Counted from the stretch's first letter, positions 38,208-50,930 are shown. The stretch is DNA of 64,000 bases from Siphlonurus alternatus (GCA_949825025.1 OX463779.1:28858539-28922538), one strand, 5' to 3'. Notes: a model not told the origin generated them from the letters alone. Made by a program: numbers and translations.

Positions 38208-38937
38208 TGTGAGGATTTTTTTTGAAAAAATTCTGGATGAAAGGTCTATATATGTGATATATATGATAGCATTGCAGGATCGATCCAAGTATTATACGGT
38301 TCTCAGATTATTGTGATTTCTACGGTGGAGCCTATTATTTCCTTATGGGAAATATAAAATGGGAAATTTGTATATCCCATGTAGCTCCTACAATGTTGTT
38401 TTTTTTTTTTTTGTTTTTTTGTTTTTTTGTTTTTTTTTTTTGTTTTTTTTTTTTTTTGTAAATTTTAAAATTTGGGTCATTCATACACCCCCCATGTACA
38501 CTGGTTCTAGGGGTACCTTCAATTTTTTTAAAAAAATATATATTTTTGTTGATTTAATGCCAAAAATTTGGTCAATATGGGTCATGTTGGATCCCCTAAA
38601 ACTCTAAAAGGGCCAATTTTTATTTTTTTTTTGTGCATTATATCCACAAAAATATAATTTTTTTTAAAAAATTGAAGGTAACCTTAGAATCAGTGTACAT
38701 GGGGGTATGAATGACCCAAATTTTAAAATTTACAAACAAACATTGTAGGATGAGCTATATACATGCATATGGGATACAAATTTCCTATATTAAATTTCCC
38801 ATATTATAAGAAAAAAACAACAGACTCCACCGTAGAAACCACAATAATCTGAGAACCGTAATACTTGGATCCTGCAATACTATCATGCAGATAGAAATTT
38901 CATCCAGAATTTTTTCAAAAAAAATCTTCACGTGCGT
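38208..38937. mobile_element. 730-bp long-hairpin element
   Basis: Two arms, about 38208-38560 and 38620-38937, are imperfect reverse complements over most of their length. Paired words: attctggatgaaa/tttcatccagaat, ccaagtattatacggttctc/gagaaccgtaatacttgg and gtacactggttctaggggta/ccttagaatcagtgtac. Noncoding; T-rich simple sequence (38398-38458) interrupts the left arm. Precise ends and target duplication unclear. Confidence 0.7.
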
Positions 38938-40900
38938 GCAACACGAAAAATCAGGAATAAATGAACATGCAGCAAATGCAGCCTCACCAAAATCTATGAA
39001 AATTATTCATTATTTATAGGAATAAAACATTTAAAATATACAGTATACAATTTCATAGCAAAATTAGCATTTATTAATTTATATTAACCAGAATACAAAA
39101 GGACTGAGGTACAATGAAGGCAATAAACATAACTGTAGTCCCATAATATGCAGATACCGTTGGTATCAGCTAGGTGCGGATCTCTCCCCCCCCCTTCAAG
39201 AAGGTGTTACCACCCCCCACTGATTCGCCCGGCCCCCAAATTGAACATTGAGGAATAGAGAAACGCACCCCCCTCCCAAGCCGCGCATTGGATTAGTCCC
39301 TGCATGGTTGGTATAGTGGAAGATGAGGGTGGAAGACCTCCATTTTGGATTTTGTAATGATGAGCAATACATATCCAACGGTACATATCATTATAATTTA
39401 TAAACTTCACAATCATTTACAACAATACCTTGTAAATATTTAGACTTAATAATTAATGGCCTCTATCTTTAATCTTCTCTTTAATTATTTATAATAACTC
39501 TGTCTTAGCTGTGCTGATGCATTCATTGCACTTCATGAAAATATATTATTATTAAAGTACATATATACAGTTCAAACTCGTTATTACAAAACTTGTTGTT
39601 AGATAAAACTCGATGTTGATGAGTGAAGGAAATAGTGATTGGGGTCCCATAAAAAATAATTAGCAATATGTGGTATGGGAAAAACTCAATATTAATATAT
39701 AGGTAAATGTAATTTCCTGAGTCCCTTGACTTTACTTAATAACAAGTTTTTACTGTATTTATTTTATATTAATTAATAATTATAAAAAAACGTGTATTGA
39801 ACCTATATGATGTATGCTGTCACCTAGTTCTGATAACTATAAAATTTTTAGAAGCTAGAGACTTTTACTTCAAGCTGTTCAGTTGACATACGAGAAGCAT
39901 ATTTTATTAGAGCTTCAAATTCCATGTTGTAGTGTACATTACACACTTAAATTATGTGAGATGACAAGTGTAGACCCTCTCTGCTCCCTCAACCATTTAC
40001 TGAATAGGCCAAAATAATATAATTTAAGTAAGGTTAAAAATTTACACGGGTGATCTTTCCGTGATACAGCATGACATATTTTTTACATACTTACTGTAAA
40101 ATCCATTATTATATAGCTACTGCTGCTATACAGAATATTATACTGTTTAAAACAAGACCATAAAAATTCAGCTGCAGCAGTTAAAAACATGCATTATGAC
40201 TGACTATATATAGTGACAAAATACACTTTACAGAAGACAAAGTATAAAACTTCATGCTATATTTTGCTGAAAAAAGCATTGTAAACCCAACCTTTATTTG
40301 ATCAAAGAGGGTGGAATACTTTACTACATGTCATGTCAGTAGCGAGAGGTAAGCAAGTAGTCCACAATGTTTCACCTTTATTAATTGCACAGGTAAATAA
40401 GAAACTTGAAAAGAGCACTGACATCAAAGCTTTTCTCATTTTTTTTTGTTACCTGTAGAAGATAAAGGTGAAATATTACAGCTAGGTTGCTTATACACCA
40501 CTTACAACTGATTACAAAATTATGTTTCTCTCCTTTCAACTGAGACTCTTAATCATTAATATTTCATTTCATATTTAATTAATGAATATTCTACTCTAGT
40601 TATTTGAGGTTGTAAATAATGAAAACTTCATTTTATATTAATTTTACATATTATGAGCGGTAAAGGCAGCAAGCTTCATAATTACTGTTGTTTTAAAAAG
40701 CACAATTCACGAAGAATCAGAATCAAATAAACCTTAAAATTTTAGATGGTTCTTACTTCTAAAATCACTGTGCATTATTTTACAAACAGACCTCATGATT
40801 ACATTTTAATTAAATATTATGCTTTGTGTTTCAGTGCTTTGCATACTTAAATGAACTCAATAGTGTATTAAATTAAAGAAAAAAACAAAAAGTGTGGCTG
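38938..40900. other. Intergenic; 3' flank of the F-box/WD gene
   Basis: No coding exon. A C-rich patch with imperfect inverted words lies at 39180-39300 (ctcccccccccttcaag, cacccccctcccaagccgcg). The rest is AT-rich. Part of 40000-40900 may be the 3' untranslated region of the minus-strand gene; no single polyadenylation signal stands out. Confidence 0.4.
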
Positions 40901-41055
40901 CTACTGTTCATCCGGTAACCAGTAGTTGAGAGTAAAATTCCTGGACAAAGTGGCAGCAAGAACACCGTCTCTGAAGTGCATCTGAAAACATGCAAAAACA
41001 TTTAAAATACATAAATTTTATTTATTTATTATTTTTATTTATTATTTACATATTT

Positions 41056-41106
<51 letters not shown>

Positions 41107-42698
41107 TTTTATTTATTTATTTTTGCATAATTAAGTACTGGATTTTAAATAACACGCATAAAAATAATTAGGGATTTCAAAATTATGCAAATCTATTCAT
41201 AGTTGCCTTTATTGTAAGACATTAAATAAAAGATTCTATAAATTTTTGTCCAACTTTAATTTATAATAATATTTTTTAAAAAAAAAAAAAAGTCGCTTGT
41301 TTGCCAGTTTTTCTTTCTCAGGCCGAACATATCTGTACATGGACATAACTTCAGTTGGTATTTTTCTACTGTATAATTGTTATTAAATAATGTATGAAAT
41401 TTATTTTCAAATAGGGTAAGAAAATGAAAGATAGCAAAAGATTTGTTGGGAAGGGAGATGGTTTGAGCTTTGTGTTTGTTTGAGATAAGAGCAAAAGCTC
41501 TTATTTCCCAACAAATCTTTTGCTACCAGTATCATCCATGTTCCTATCCTCTTGTAAATATAATTAATATAAAGTTAAGTTTATGGTGAATGAAAAATTA
41601 AGTACAGTAAACAAAATTTGTAGTCAAAATTCACAGACTTCCCAATCCCAAATCAATGAGAAAACTGATTGAGCTCTTTCCTAATCATCTTTCATGTGAA
41701 ACTTTGCAGTTATGTATCTTTATAGATAACATTACAATTAAATAAATTGAGGGTGGTAACAGAATTTTTTACTTCTAAAGAAGGTCTGCTGGGTTACTTA
41801 CGGCACAGAGCTCCTCCTGGTTGGGCTGAATGAGGCCTACAGTGCTCAGAGGGCGGTATGGCCCCTCCCACTCTGGAGGAGGGTGCTGGTGGCGCCAGAA
41901 CCGAATGTTGCCGGAGCTTGAAGCAGTGACTAGGGTCGTGTAGCTTGAGCTCATTGCCAGAAAGTTCTCCTTGTGCCCCACGTTGTACGTCTGTCAATTA
42001 CAGCACATTAAACATAAGAGGAATATTCCTATATGACCTCTTTTTCATACACTGCAAAAATTTAAGCTTTTGTGCAGCTTTTAGCTTTTTCACGTCAAAC
42101 TACATATCACTTTTGATAACTTGTTTTAAAATTACATTGTATTATAATTTCAAGTACAGTTTTCACAAATCTAATACATATTCATTAATTCATAAAACAT
42201 TATTAAAAAGTTATTGTATTAGATAAAAACTAGCTTGAAATTTGGTGATTGCTTGTATGTATAAGATCTTTACCTAATTTTCACACATTTTTCAGTGCAT
42301 TGCAGCATTCCAATTCTAGTTTCTCTAAAAAAAAAAAAAAAAAAAAAAAAAAATTGGACAAAGCTTTATTTTGTACCGACAAAAAAGGACTTAATTTTTT
42401 TTATAGACAGCCCTTATGGGTTATGTCATAAACAATGTTTGGCATCAAGATATTATATAGTGATTAGAATAAACACAGAGATGGACGTTCACTCCGCAAA
42501 TTCAATACACATGGCTGATATATGAAGATAACAAGACATTTTAAGTCCCTCATCAGTATTAACTACAACTACATGGGTAACTATTTTTTTTTTTAAAGAC
42601 AATCACAAAATTTGATATAATATATAAAAAAAAAAAAATTGTACTGTACTAATAAAAGGAAATTTATTGAAAAAATTGTCACAGCAAATTATACTAGG

Positions 42699-42763
<65 letters not shown>

Positions 42764-45700
42764 ACTTTCAAAATGAAAAGTTGAAATGTCCTGGGCTCCG
42801 GGCAAGCTATGAAGAAAAATACTAAATATGTAACTCCATCCCTATTGTGTAGTGCAAATCAATGCAAAAAGGTTGGTGAACACTGCAAGTGTACTGTCAA
42901 GGCTCTAAAAATGCATATTGTCTAGGAGTCAGAGATGTTGTAACAACGTCCTGGATCGCTCTGATTTTTGTTATCAGCTGACATCATAATGGACAGTGAA
43001 AAACAGCATTGCCGAAACTGATAAAATCAATATTATGTAAGCTCTGGGTATAGGCATTTCTTGACCCAACAGCATAGTATTAAGTCATAAAGAATGGGTA
43101 AGCAATAAAGGTGCAGCATAAACACCCAATATCTTGTGACTGCAAAAGTACCTGCAGTCTGGTCGGTTCTCTGGCCAGGACGTCAATCATGTGCAGCTGC
43201 CCCTCCGTGTCGCCAACATACAGAAGGCCTCGCATCATTGTCATGCACTGTGGGTGGCCAGGATAATCACAGATCTGAAACCAAGCAATCAACGACATTG
43301 TGTCAGATTCATGCAAATTTAATTACAAAAAGGAAAGGTAATGAACAGTTCGGGTTCTTGTTCTAAAGGACCAAAAATAAGAGAATAGAGCAGCTTGTAC
43401 AAATTTTCTCTTTGAATTATATAGTTGTGTTAGCATCTAGTTTGCCTATCTCAACTTGGTAGATTATATTGCAGATCTCATTTTTATACTTTATCAGAAA
43501 ATGGATTGAGATTAGCAACTTAAGTAGATTCTAACAACTTCAGTGCGACTGGCGAACTATCCTGCTACCACAATGATAAAATCATTAAAATTAACATTTT
43601 TTTTTTTTTTTTTCATAATTTACAAAGCAGCAAACAATTGAAATTTCATAGAAATTACTAGAAGAAAACTGTTTTTGGTGAGTTCAAATAGGGAAGTCTG
43701 ATATGTATTATAAACTCTACAAGTTTGTTTAAAAAAAAAAATGTTAACTAGAACTTGATGCACAAGGATGACTAACTCACGGTGAAATCTGTTTCAGTTT
43801 CGGTGTAAGTTCTAAGGTCACAAATGGTGAGTGTTCTGTTAATTCCTGTGGCCACCAGGGTGTGAGGTCCTGCAGCTGCCAAGGTGAGGAGTGTGTTTCG
43901 CTTTGCACCAAACGTGTGGATAGGATTGGTTGGCGACCTTTCGTCTATCAAGATCACTCCCTGAGTAAGGCCTGCAGCTATCAAGCCTTGTTTGTTGAGA
44001 AGCTGCAGTGACATCACAGCCTTCCCGCACCTGCAGAATCAATAAAATATTAGTTTATCAAACTTTAGTCTTCAATTTTCCATTGGAATTATTATTGATA
44101 CAGTATTTATTTTACTATTATACAATTTTACTATTAGATTTACTGATATGCAAGTTCAAATTAAATAAAAGAAGGGTGCTTTGGAACTAGTATTTGATCT
44201 CAAATAATTGTACATTATTAATACAAACTCAAATCACAAGGGAATGGATGATGACAATTATACAGATTTTGCCCTAAAATCTGATTACACTGAGTATTAA
44301 GGTAGAGATAACGCCGAACAGCTGTTCGACGTACTACCATTTGATTAACATGTAAACCTTAGCAAATTGAACAAAAATTCTGAACTTTTTTTGAGAGTCA
44401 GATATTAGTGCCTAAAAGCCATAAAAAAAGTTTCAAAACAATTTAACGAGCCAATTTTTTTAAATTAAGTTCTTAGTTTGTCTCTCCATGGGAAAGCCCT
44501 ATGCTGAAAATTAAAGAAAAATTAATTAAAAAAATCGGCTCGTTAAATTGTTTTGAAATTTTTTCTATGACTTTTAGGCACTAATATCTGTCTCTCAAAA
44601 AAAATTCAGAATTTTTGTGAATTTGCTAAGGTTTACATGTTAATCAAAGGAGAGTATGTATTTCTACCTACATACTCTTTCTACATACTGGTCAGGGGTA
44701 AGAAAAGGCATTATTGCCTTACTCTCGCCATGTAAGACGAATAAATAAATATGTCGAACAGCTGTTTGACGTTATCTCTACCTTAAATCAAGAACTAGAT
44801 ACGGTGCTAAAAAATTCTAGTTTAAAATCATGGTAAGATTGCCAAGTCTTTTTTTTTAAATTCCTAACATTATGTCACATATACATTCTTAATAACTTGA
44901 CAAGGAGTTCTACCATATGTATTGTTTCAAAATTGTAACTCCTTAACATGTATTAAACACATTCAATCATCGTCACTCATTGTGACTCATAAGTTGGGTG
45001 CAGAGCTGTAAAGAGCATATAGATTTAATACCTTAGTGCTAACAAAAACAAGAAAGTAAATCAAATGTTCTTATTAAAAATACAGGAACAAAATATTTAA
45101 ACAGATCTCCACCAATTGGTTTGAGCCCTCCAGCATCACTGAGCCAGATGACATATAATATACAGTACCACTCATTACATTAAAGCACAATATTCCTCCT
45201 GAAAAGTCTACAATAGTCATGTATGGTGAAGGAACTTACTGAAAAGCAGCTACTTCTTGCAGTCCAGAGGGGGTGAGGCTCCACTGTTTGACAAAGTTGT
45301 CAAAGCTGCAGCTGAAGACCTGCTCAGGGCTGCGTGAAGTGATACGCCACACCCAGCCGTTGTGCACCTCCTTCAGGTGAAAGCTGGGTTTGGCGAAGTG
45401 GTCTTTGTTGAGATCCCACACCGCCAGGTCGTGGTCCCGCGAGCCTGTCAGGCAAACTTGACTGCCCTGAGAGAAGAGGCATATTACTACTGAACTGAAT
45501 TAAAATACTTCTATCGTTTAGCAATTGCTTCACGCTTTTAAATGCTTATATTATATCTTGTAATTTGTAAACTTTGCGTTGTTGTTGTTGTTTTTTGCCC
45601 ACAGTTAAATTTAATACCAGTATTATTGCAGCTGTGGAGGGCAATTTGTAGACGGTTGAGGTAATAATGCTGCTGGCTTACCCCGTATAGGGATATGCCG

Positions 45701-48700
45701 TCATGTTATGTATGTATGTGTTATTACAGTATACTATAATAATACTTACTATTGTATTACTATTACACAATTTCTTTTAGACTCTTGGAGATTAAAATTT
45801 GAATTATTTTTATAATTGTAAAACCTACTTTTTCTGTTCTGAACAGGGCAGTCTAGCTGCTACAGGCCGTCTTACCCCCCACCACTCTTTTTATTAGTCG
45901 TCCGACTGAACGGCCGGTTTACATGCATTCTTACGGGAGAGAGCCCTCACTTTGCGCCCGGATTATGGCGATTTCACGGTATCTAGAGATTTGAAATTAA
46001 AAGTAAGTAGATGCTCATAGAGTCTAATATTGCTCAACAACGTCTTTTCACCCGCAAAAATAATATTAATACGTTTAAATATGACTTTTATAAACCGGAC
46101 GACTAGTATAAAAAAAGTCTAAGCCCATTTCTAAAGCGATGACGTAGTATACACTTTATATATATTTTGCATGACTGTGGAATTAGACTCTACCTTAATG
46201 TGAATATTTACATTATTTTAACATCAAATCAAGTTAATTCCTGTAATCAAAATATTTATGAAGGTTGATTTTCTGTTTATTTGTGGTTTTGATATTCTGT
46301 GACGTCATACTATATTACCCAGGGACCGGATGCACGCGTTTTTTTCGTGCATCCGAGATGCGCATCCGGATGCAAATTAATTTTTCGTGCATCCATGGAT
46401 GCGCATCCCGATGCAAATTTATTTTTCATGCATCTGGGATGCGCATCCGGATGCAAATTTATTTTCCATGCATCTGAGATGCGCATCCGGATGCATTAAT
46501 TTTTTCCCGTGCATCTGGGATGCACGGATGCGGATGCAAGCCCATTTTTGCGCATCCGTGTGCATCTTGCATCTGCATCCGATCTTTGGTTTTTATAATA
46601 CACTTTGTTTCTTGTAATTCTTAAACGACAAGTGGCAAATAAAGTTAAAAAATATGCCTCGTGTTAAAGATTTATTTAGAGGCAATTAGCAAAAAACCTG
46701 ATAAAAAGAGAAAAAAAAAGTGTTAAATGGATGCAAATTTATTTTTCGTGCATCTGGGATGCGCATCCGGATGCATTCATTTTTCCCCGTGCATCTGGGA
46801 TGCGCATCCGGATGCATTCATTTTTTCCTGTGCATCTGGGATGCACGGATGCGGATGCAAGCCCATTTTTGCGCATCCGTGTGCATCTTGCATCTGCATC
46901 CGCATCCGATCCCTGATATTACCAGATTATAAGTTATAACTCAGTTCCCGCCTTACGTTTTTCTCGAAAAGTATGATATTTATCAAATAAATAAAAATAA
47001 CAGTGTGTAGAAAAAAATGATTCATGGACATCAGACTACAATTCACTTTCATTTTTCCATGTAAATATTTTAAAATAAATATTTTCTTACACGGAGGACC
47101 CATTTACTTTTAAAAATCCGGACGACTAATATCAGTGAGATGACAGTCAAAAATCCATGTGAGACGGCCTGTAGGAGACTGCCCTGTTCTGAATAAGCAA
47201 ATAAAAAAGTCATACTATTAAATTGCAGTGTGCTTGTTTGTTCTAATATTAAGAAACTGAACTAAATTTAAAATTTGGCCCACACTCTAAAATCAAAAAT
47301 ACCTAAATTCATTTAAAGCAGTAGGAATATTATTCTTTGCTTTATAAAATAAAAGCTAAGAATTGACATTTCGGTGGTCCATTAGAAACTACATGAAGCA
47401 TCACATAATAATTTTATTCTAACATGCATATGAATATTTTAAAATTTCCTAGGTACTTGTATGTAATTTCATTCTAGTGTAATATTGCTTACCTCAACAA
47501 GGTGGATTGCATGGATATCACTACAGTGTGCTTCAGATCTCTTCACCTGGGTCAAGGTTGGTGGATTCCTCAGGTAGGGGGCTTCCATCTCAACACAGTC
47601 GCATGCCTCATGCCAGGCCACTCCCTCATCTATCAAAGGTAAACAACCGTAATAACAAAAGCCTTGATACTTGAACATTTCTGATCTCACCTTCCTTATA
47701 AGGCAACCACCTTCGACCAATCCTCGACTTCCACAAAAAATCATCATTTAATATTTTGTTGAAATATTTACACACTTTAGATAGTGCCAAAAGAGAATAC
47801 TTGCTGTCCAAAAATGAACAAATGTGTAGAAATACCTGGAAAAGAGAGAAAATAAATTTCACAGATTTGTCATTTTTACAACAGAATATGAGTCCTATTT
47901 TATTAACAATACAGTAATACTGTATTAATAAAATATTAATGTGACAAATGTGGCTATGCAACGACATGGTTGCCCGGGAAGGATTATCAATCCTCAAAAG
48001 TGTACAGTACAGTACTACAAGTGTACACTGTATAGTGTACAATTATGTTTAAGGTTTCACCACAGACAAACAGACGAAGCACAGTGCGGGATTTTTAGAC
48101 TCGATTAGATAAGCCGTGTTTATGTCTAGCATGACGTCATGTGAGAGGGGTATCAGTGGAAGAGATATGTTAAGAGATAGGGATAACCAGCTAGTGCTGC
48201 CTTCTGTAGTCGCCGTACCATCACCACTGCATACATAGGAATACTTGCCGTACTTTGAAAGGAAATGATCGGAAGAAACGGGCACAATAATCCCGCTAGG
48301 TGCTTCATCTGTTTGACTATGGGTTTACCGCAATTTCATCTTCTTTCTTCTTTGACAAGTATCATATGATACGAAATACAGAAATATATACGCCCAAAAT
48401 CCAAGAGCCCAACCATATATTCATTCTAATTCCTTCTGCTTGGATGCTTGTATATAATATGGTATCAATAGACAATAATGGTTAATGGTTGCATTTTTTA
48501 TTTCATAATTAGAAAATATAAATAAAATTATGCTTTTCTGATTTTTTTCAGATTTTTTGGAGTTCGGGAACTAATGTTAAAAAACATTTAATATATATTA
48601 TACTGTATCTGAATTAGAGTAGTACTACCTGATCAGACAACCGTGCCGTGACGTCATCAATAGCCAATCAAAGCGGGAGAAAATTATGTCACAGTTGTCC

Positions 48701-50009
48701 CATCAGGTAATACCGCACCCTAATTCAGATATTTTAATTTTTTTTTAATTATTTCCTGCACTCCAAAAAAATCTGAAAAAATTCAGCAAAGCATAATTTT
48801 ATAATGAAATAAAAAAATGCAACCATTATTGTCTGTTGGAATAATTTATTCTTTTTCCTCTTCCTCATTCTAATGCAATAGTACAATACAATGGTTACAA
48901 TATCTTAAAAATCACGATAAAAAAAAAAAAAAAAAAGATTAGAGAAACAGGTAAATTATTTGATATAAACATGATAAGATATCAAGAATTTTAATGAATT
49001 TAGCATTTTATTTGTTTATTTTATTGCCGTTTTATGTAAATGAGAAACTTCTCAAGTTGTAAATGCCACGATGACAATGATGCATTGCCCGCATTATTAC
49101 ATTGCTCCATAAGGTTTCTTAGGGAGAAAATCTTATCAAATTTTCCATTCAAATTCTTTACTGAACAAAATCTTGAATACTGTATTTGTTTTGTCATGCA
49201 ATTAAGTATGTATGTATTCATTTCTGTGGCTCTTATTAATTACTGCCCTTTGTTAGAAATGTCTGAAATTAAAAACCAGGTACTGCACCACTGAGTTAAA
49301 TTAAAAGAATATTATGGAGCATGAGAGAACATGTATTGCCATTGCGTGCAGTTGACACGCTACATTTTCATTGACTCGTCAGAGAACCACCTCATCAGAC
49401 TTGAAAGTTCTCATTATAGGCAGACAACCAAAATAAAAACCATGTTTTTATATTCCTAAACCAAAAACCTACGTATTTGCTTCCCACGTAACTCCAAATA
49501 TTTCAAAATGTTGTTGAAGATCAGGCGCGGATCCAGGGGGGGGGGGGGGGGGGGGGGGAGGCAGCTTCCTCCCCTCACTCCCGAAATGTTGGATTTAACA
49601 TGGGCAATATAGGCATTTCACCCATTCTATTTTTTTTTTTATTTTAACATTAATTAACCTAATGGAGGCACCCCCCTCCACCACAATTTTTTTCTGGATC
49701 CGCAAATGTTGGGGATAGAATTCTGACTTCTTCAAATATTTGTCGTGCATACGCAGAGATGCTAATTAAATAGTGGGTGAGGGGAAATTAATTGAAATTT
49801 ATTGATATGTATTGACTTCGGGTCTGCGGACAAAGCAGTCCTGTAGACTCCTGTAAAGAGTAAAGAGTGAGGGGAAAAAAAATTAGAAATAAGCTGTAGA
49901 ATAAAAAACATAGGTACTGCCAAAAAAGATATTCCCACCTTTACAGTACATGCATATGTATGCATACAAGTATGGCATACAGTATCGGTACACATACTGT
50001 ATGCCATGG

Positions 50010-50080
<71 letters not shown>

Positions 50081-50630
50081 TTATACCATGGCATACAGTA
50101 TATATATATTATATGTTATATGTATGCATGCACAGTATATACAATTAACATATGCATATAAATAGGGTGTTGTCGCTTGACTAGCCATGCGTGGGTGCTT
50201 ATCCATATATGTCATGCTTGCTTAAACACAGCAGACCCCCTGCATGATGACATGCAAAAATACTGTATGCTGCATACATATAAATATGTATCATATATTA
50301 ATTATATCAGTATGTAAAGTATGCATATACTGATGTATATGCATGCACCACAAGACCACCACAAGGACTTACATAGCTGCATAACAAAAATTAACGGAAA
50401 TTATAAGGAATGATTCTCAGAGCCGTAGCCTAGTAAGAGAATGAGTGCTAAAATTAAATATGGTTTTGACCTAGAAAATAAGGTGAAACTTCTTTCAATT
50501 TCGTGTACAGTACTGTACTGTACAGTACATGCATAGAATTAAACACAATTTAGTAATGCTGTACCTCTACTGGAATGTTTGATAAATAGTTTTCTTGGAT
50601 TTCAGCAGAGCCATCCCCTGCAGAAATCAT
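40901..50630 (-). CDS. FBXW9: F-box/WD40-repeat protein, FBXW9-like, complete, 8 coding exons
   Basis: Predicted substrate adaptor of an SCF (SKP1-CUL1-F-box) ubiquitin ligase. Exons, 5' to 3': 50630-50565, 47835-47691, 47629-47493, 45466-45240, 44030-43781, 43274-43152, 41990-41802, 40981-40901. Frames join to 405 residues plus TAG. The F-box spans residues 16-57 (YLSNIPVE joined to VFLHICSFLDSKYSLLAL, then FLWKSRIGRRW), which confirms the distant first exon. The WD40 blades include GSRDHDLAVWDL, VHNGWVWRI, SCSFDNFVKQWSL, GINRTLTICDLRTY and SSSGNIRFWRHQ. The GWVW element and the order of parts fit FBXW9 better than other F-box/WD proteins; length is slightly below the human protein. The start at 50628-50630 is the first ATG after an in-frame TGA. 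Intron 1 is about 2.7 kb and holds repeats. Divergent neighbour at 50931. Orthology is from memory, without alignment. Confidence 0.85.
41054..41125. repeat. (TTTA)n microsatellite in an F-box gene intron
   Basis: About 17 TTTA units with one slip (tttattttat), about 75 bp from the last coding exon of the F-box/WD gene. Confidence 0.95.
41433..41526. repeat. Short inverted repeat in an F-box gene intron
   Basis: agcaaaagatttgttgggaa and its exact complement (ttcccaacaaatcttttgct) lie about 55 bp apart; a hairpin or a small MITE remnant. Confidence 0.7.
42702..42760. repeat. (AT)n microsatellite
   Basis: About 29 uninterrupted AT units in an F-box gene intron. Confidence 0.97.
44297..44786. 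mobile_element. TTAA palindromic MITE, copy 5 (GGTAGAGA ends, core II), with an insertion
   Basis: TTAA at both edges. Ends GGTAGAGATAACG(C/T). Arm words cgaacagctgttcgacg and tttgattaacatgtaaacc. The right arm is interrupted at about 44649-44751 by about 100 bp ending ctcgccatgtaagacgaata and (aaat)n, which looks like a LINE or SINE 3' terminus. It lies in an F-box gene intron. Confidence 0.83.
44649..44751 (+). mobile_element. Probable retrotransposon 3'-tail insertion
   Basis: Absent from the expected mirror position in the other arm of the palindrome. It ends in gacgaataaataaatat, an AATAAA-containing tail. Too short to name a family; the exact 5' edge is uncertain. Confidence 0.45.
45837..47193. 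mobile_element. 1.36-kb TIR element carrying a palindromic minisatellite, in an F-box gene intron
   Basis: Terminal inverted repeats TTCTGAACAGGGCAGTCT...CTACAGGCCGTCT and the complement on the right (45837-45873, 47160-47193). A second inverted pair further in is ttagtcgtccg and cggacgacta. The middle has two blocks (46321-46570 and 46730-46915) of a 40-42-bp tandem unit rich in ggatgcgcatcc and gcatccggatgca, themselves palindromes. The histidine/cysteine-rich frames over the blocks arise from the repeat. Noncoding; superfamily unknown. Confidence 0.75.
48060..48312. repeat. Dispersed repeat, copy 1
   Basis: Shares the order of words agccgtgtttatgtctagca, gtgagaggggtatcagtgga, agatatgttaagagataggg and gggcacaataatcccgctag with a diverged copy at about 62460-62640. 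Probably an old transposon; the 78-codon minus-strand frame is not a gene. Confidence 0.5.
48466..48837. mobile_element. Inverted-repeat element (family D) with a second palindrome nested inside
   Basis: Outer arms: agacaataatggtt, ggttgcattttttatttcat and ctgatttttttcagatt on the left, mirrored at 48745-48837. The inner arms tatctgaattag, tacctgat and acaac at about 48604-48640 are mirrored at 48690-48735 around tgacgtcatcaatagccaat. Outer arms resemble those at 24984-25673. Located in intron 1 of the F-box/WD gene. Confidence 0.65.
49525..49706. mobile_element. Small TIR element with a G run
   Basis: ggcgcggatccag followed by about 23 G, and a right end cccccctccacc...ctggatccgc. The G run at 49537-49559 abuts the left terminus. 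About 180 bp, noncoding. Confidence 0.5.
49985..50105. repeat. (AT)n microsatellite inside an inverted repeat
   Basis: actgtatgccatggtatataat on the left and attataccatggcatacagt on the right flank about 29 AT units (50013-50075), so the whole is a near-perfect palindrome. Confidence 0.9.
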
Positions 50631-50930
50631 TATTGCAATAATTTCTCACTTCTCATAAGTTACCACGTCTCTGCTTGACAGTTTTGCTCAAACATCAACT
50701 TGTTGTGCGTTTGTTCGACGCCGACGCCCTTTTTTTCACAGCTGATCAATCAGCTGATCAGCTTTCGAAATTTCGAAAATGCAAAAAGTTTAAAAAAGGC
50801 AGAAAAAAGGGGATAAGAAAAACTTTAACCGCAGGTAAATGTGGTGTTATATATAAAAAAGAGTCATCTATCAAAACTAAATATTAATCTAACGAATGAA
50901 GTTTGTTTTCATGATGTTTAATTCACAATT
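50631..50930. promoter_or_regulatory. Shared divergent promoter between the F-box/WD gene and the 50931 gene
   Basis: Only 300 bp separate the two start codons, which face away from each other. The interval holds overlapping palindromes: agctgatcaatcagctgatc (50740-50763 region) and tttcgaaatttcgaaa (50763-50778). A 70-codon frame (50675-50887) begins here but shows no family resemblance and is more likely untranslated leader. Confidence 0.6.

Noticed and set aside
46265..46939. Cysteine/histidine-rich overlapping frames as a zinc-finger-like gene
   Set aside because: All three frames arise from the palindromic 40-42-bp minisatellite and end with it.
47626..48042. ATG at 48040-48042 as the start of the F-box gene
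   Set aside because: Its frame reaches the F-box only through intron sequence. The exon 50565-50630 supplies the conserved LSNIPVE half of the F-box with correct splice sites.
50675..50887. 70-codon frame as first exon of the 50931 gene
   Set aside because: An in-frame stop precedes ATG 50931, and no acceptor joins the two. It lies in the shared promoter.
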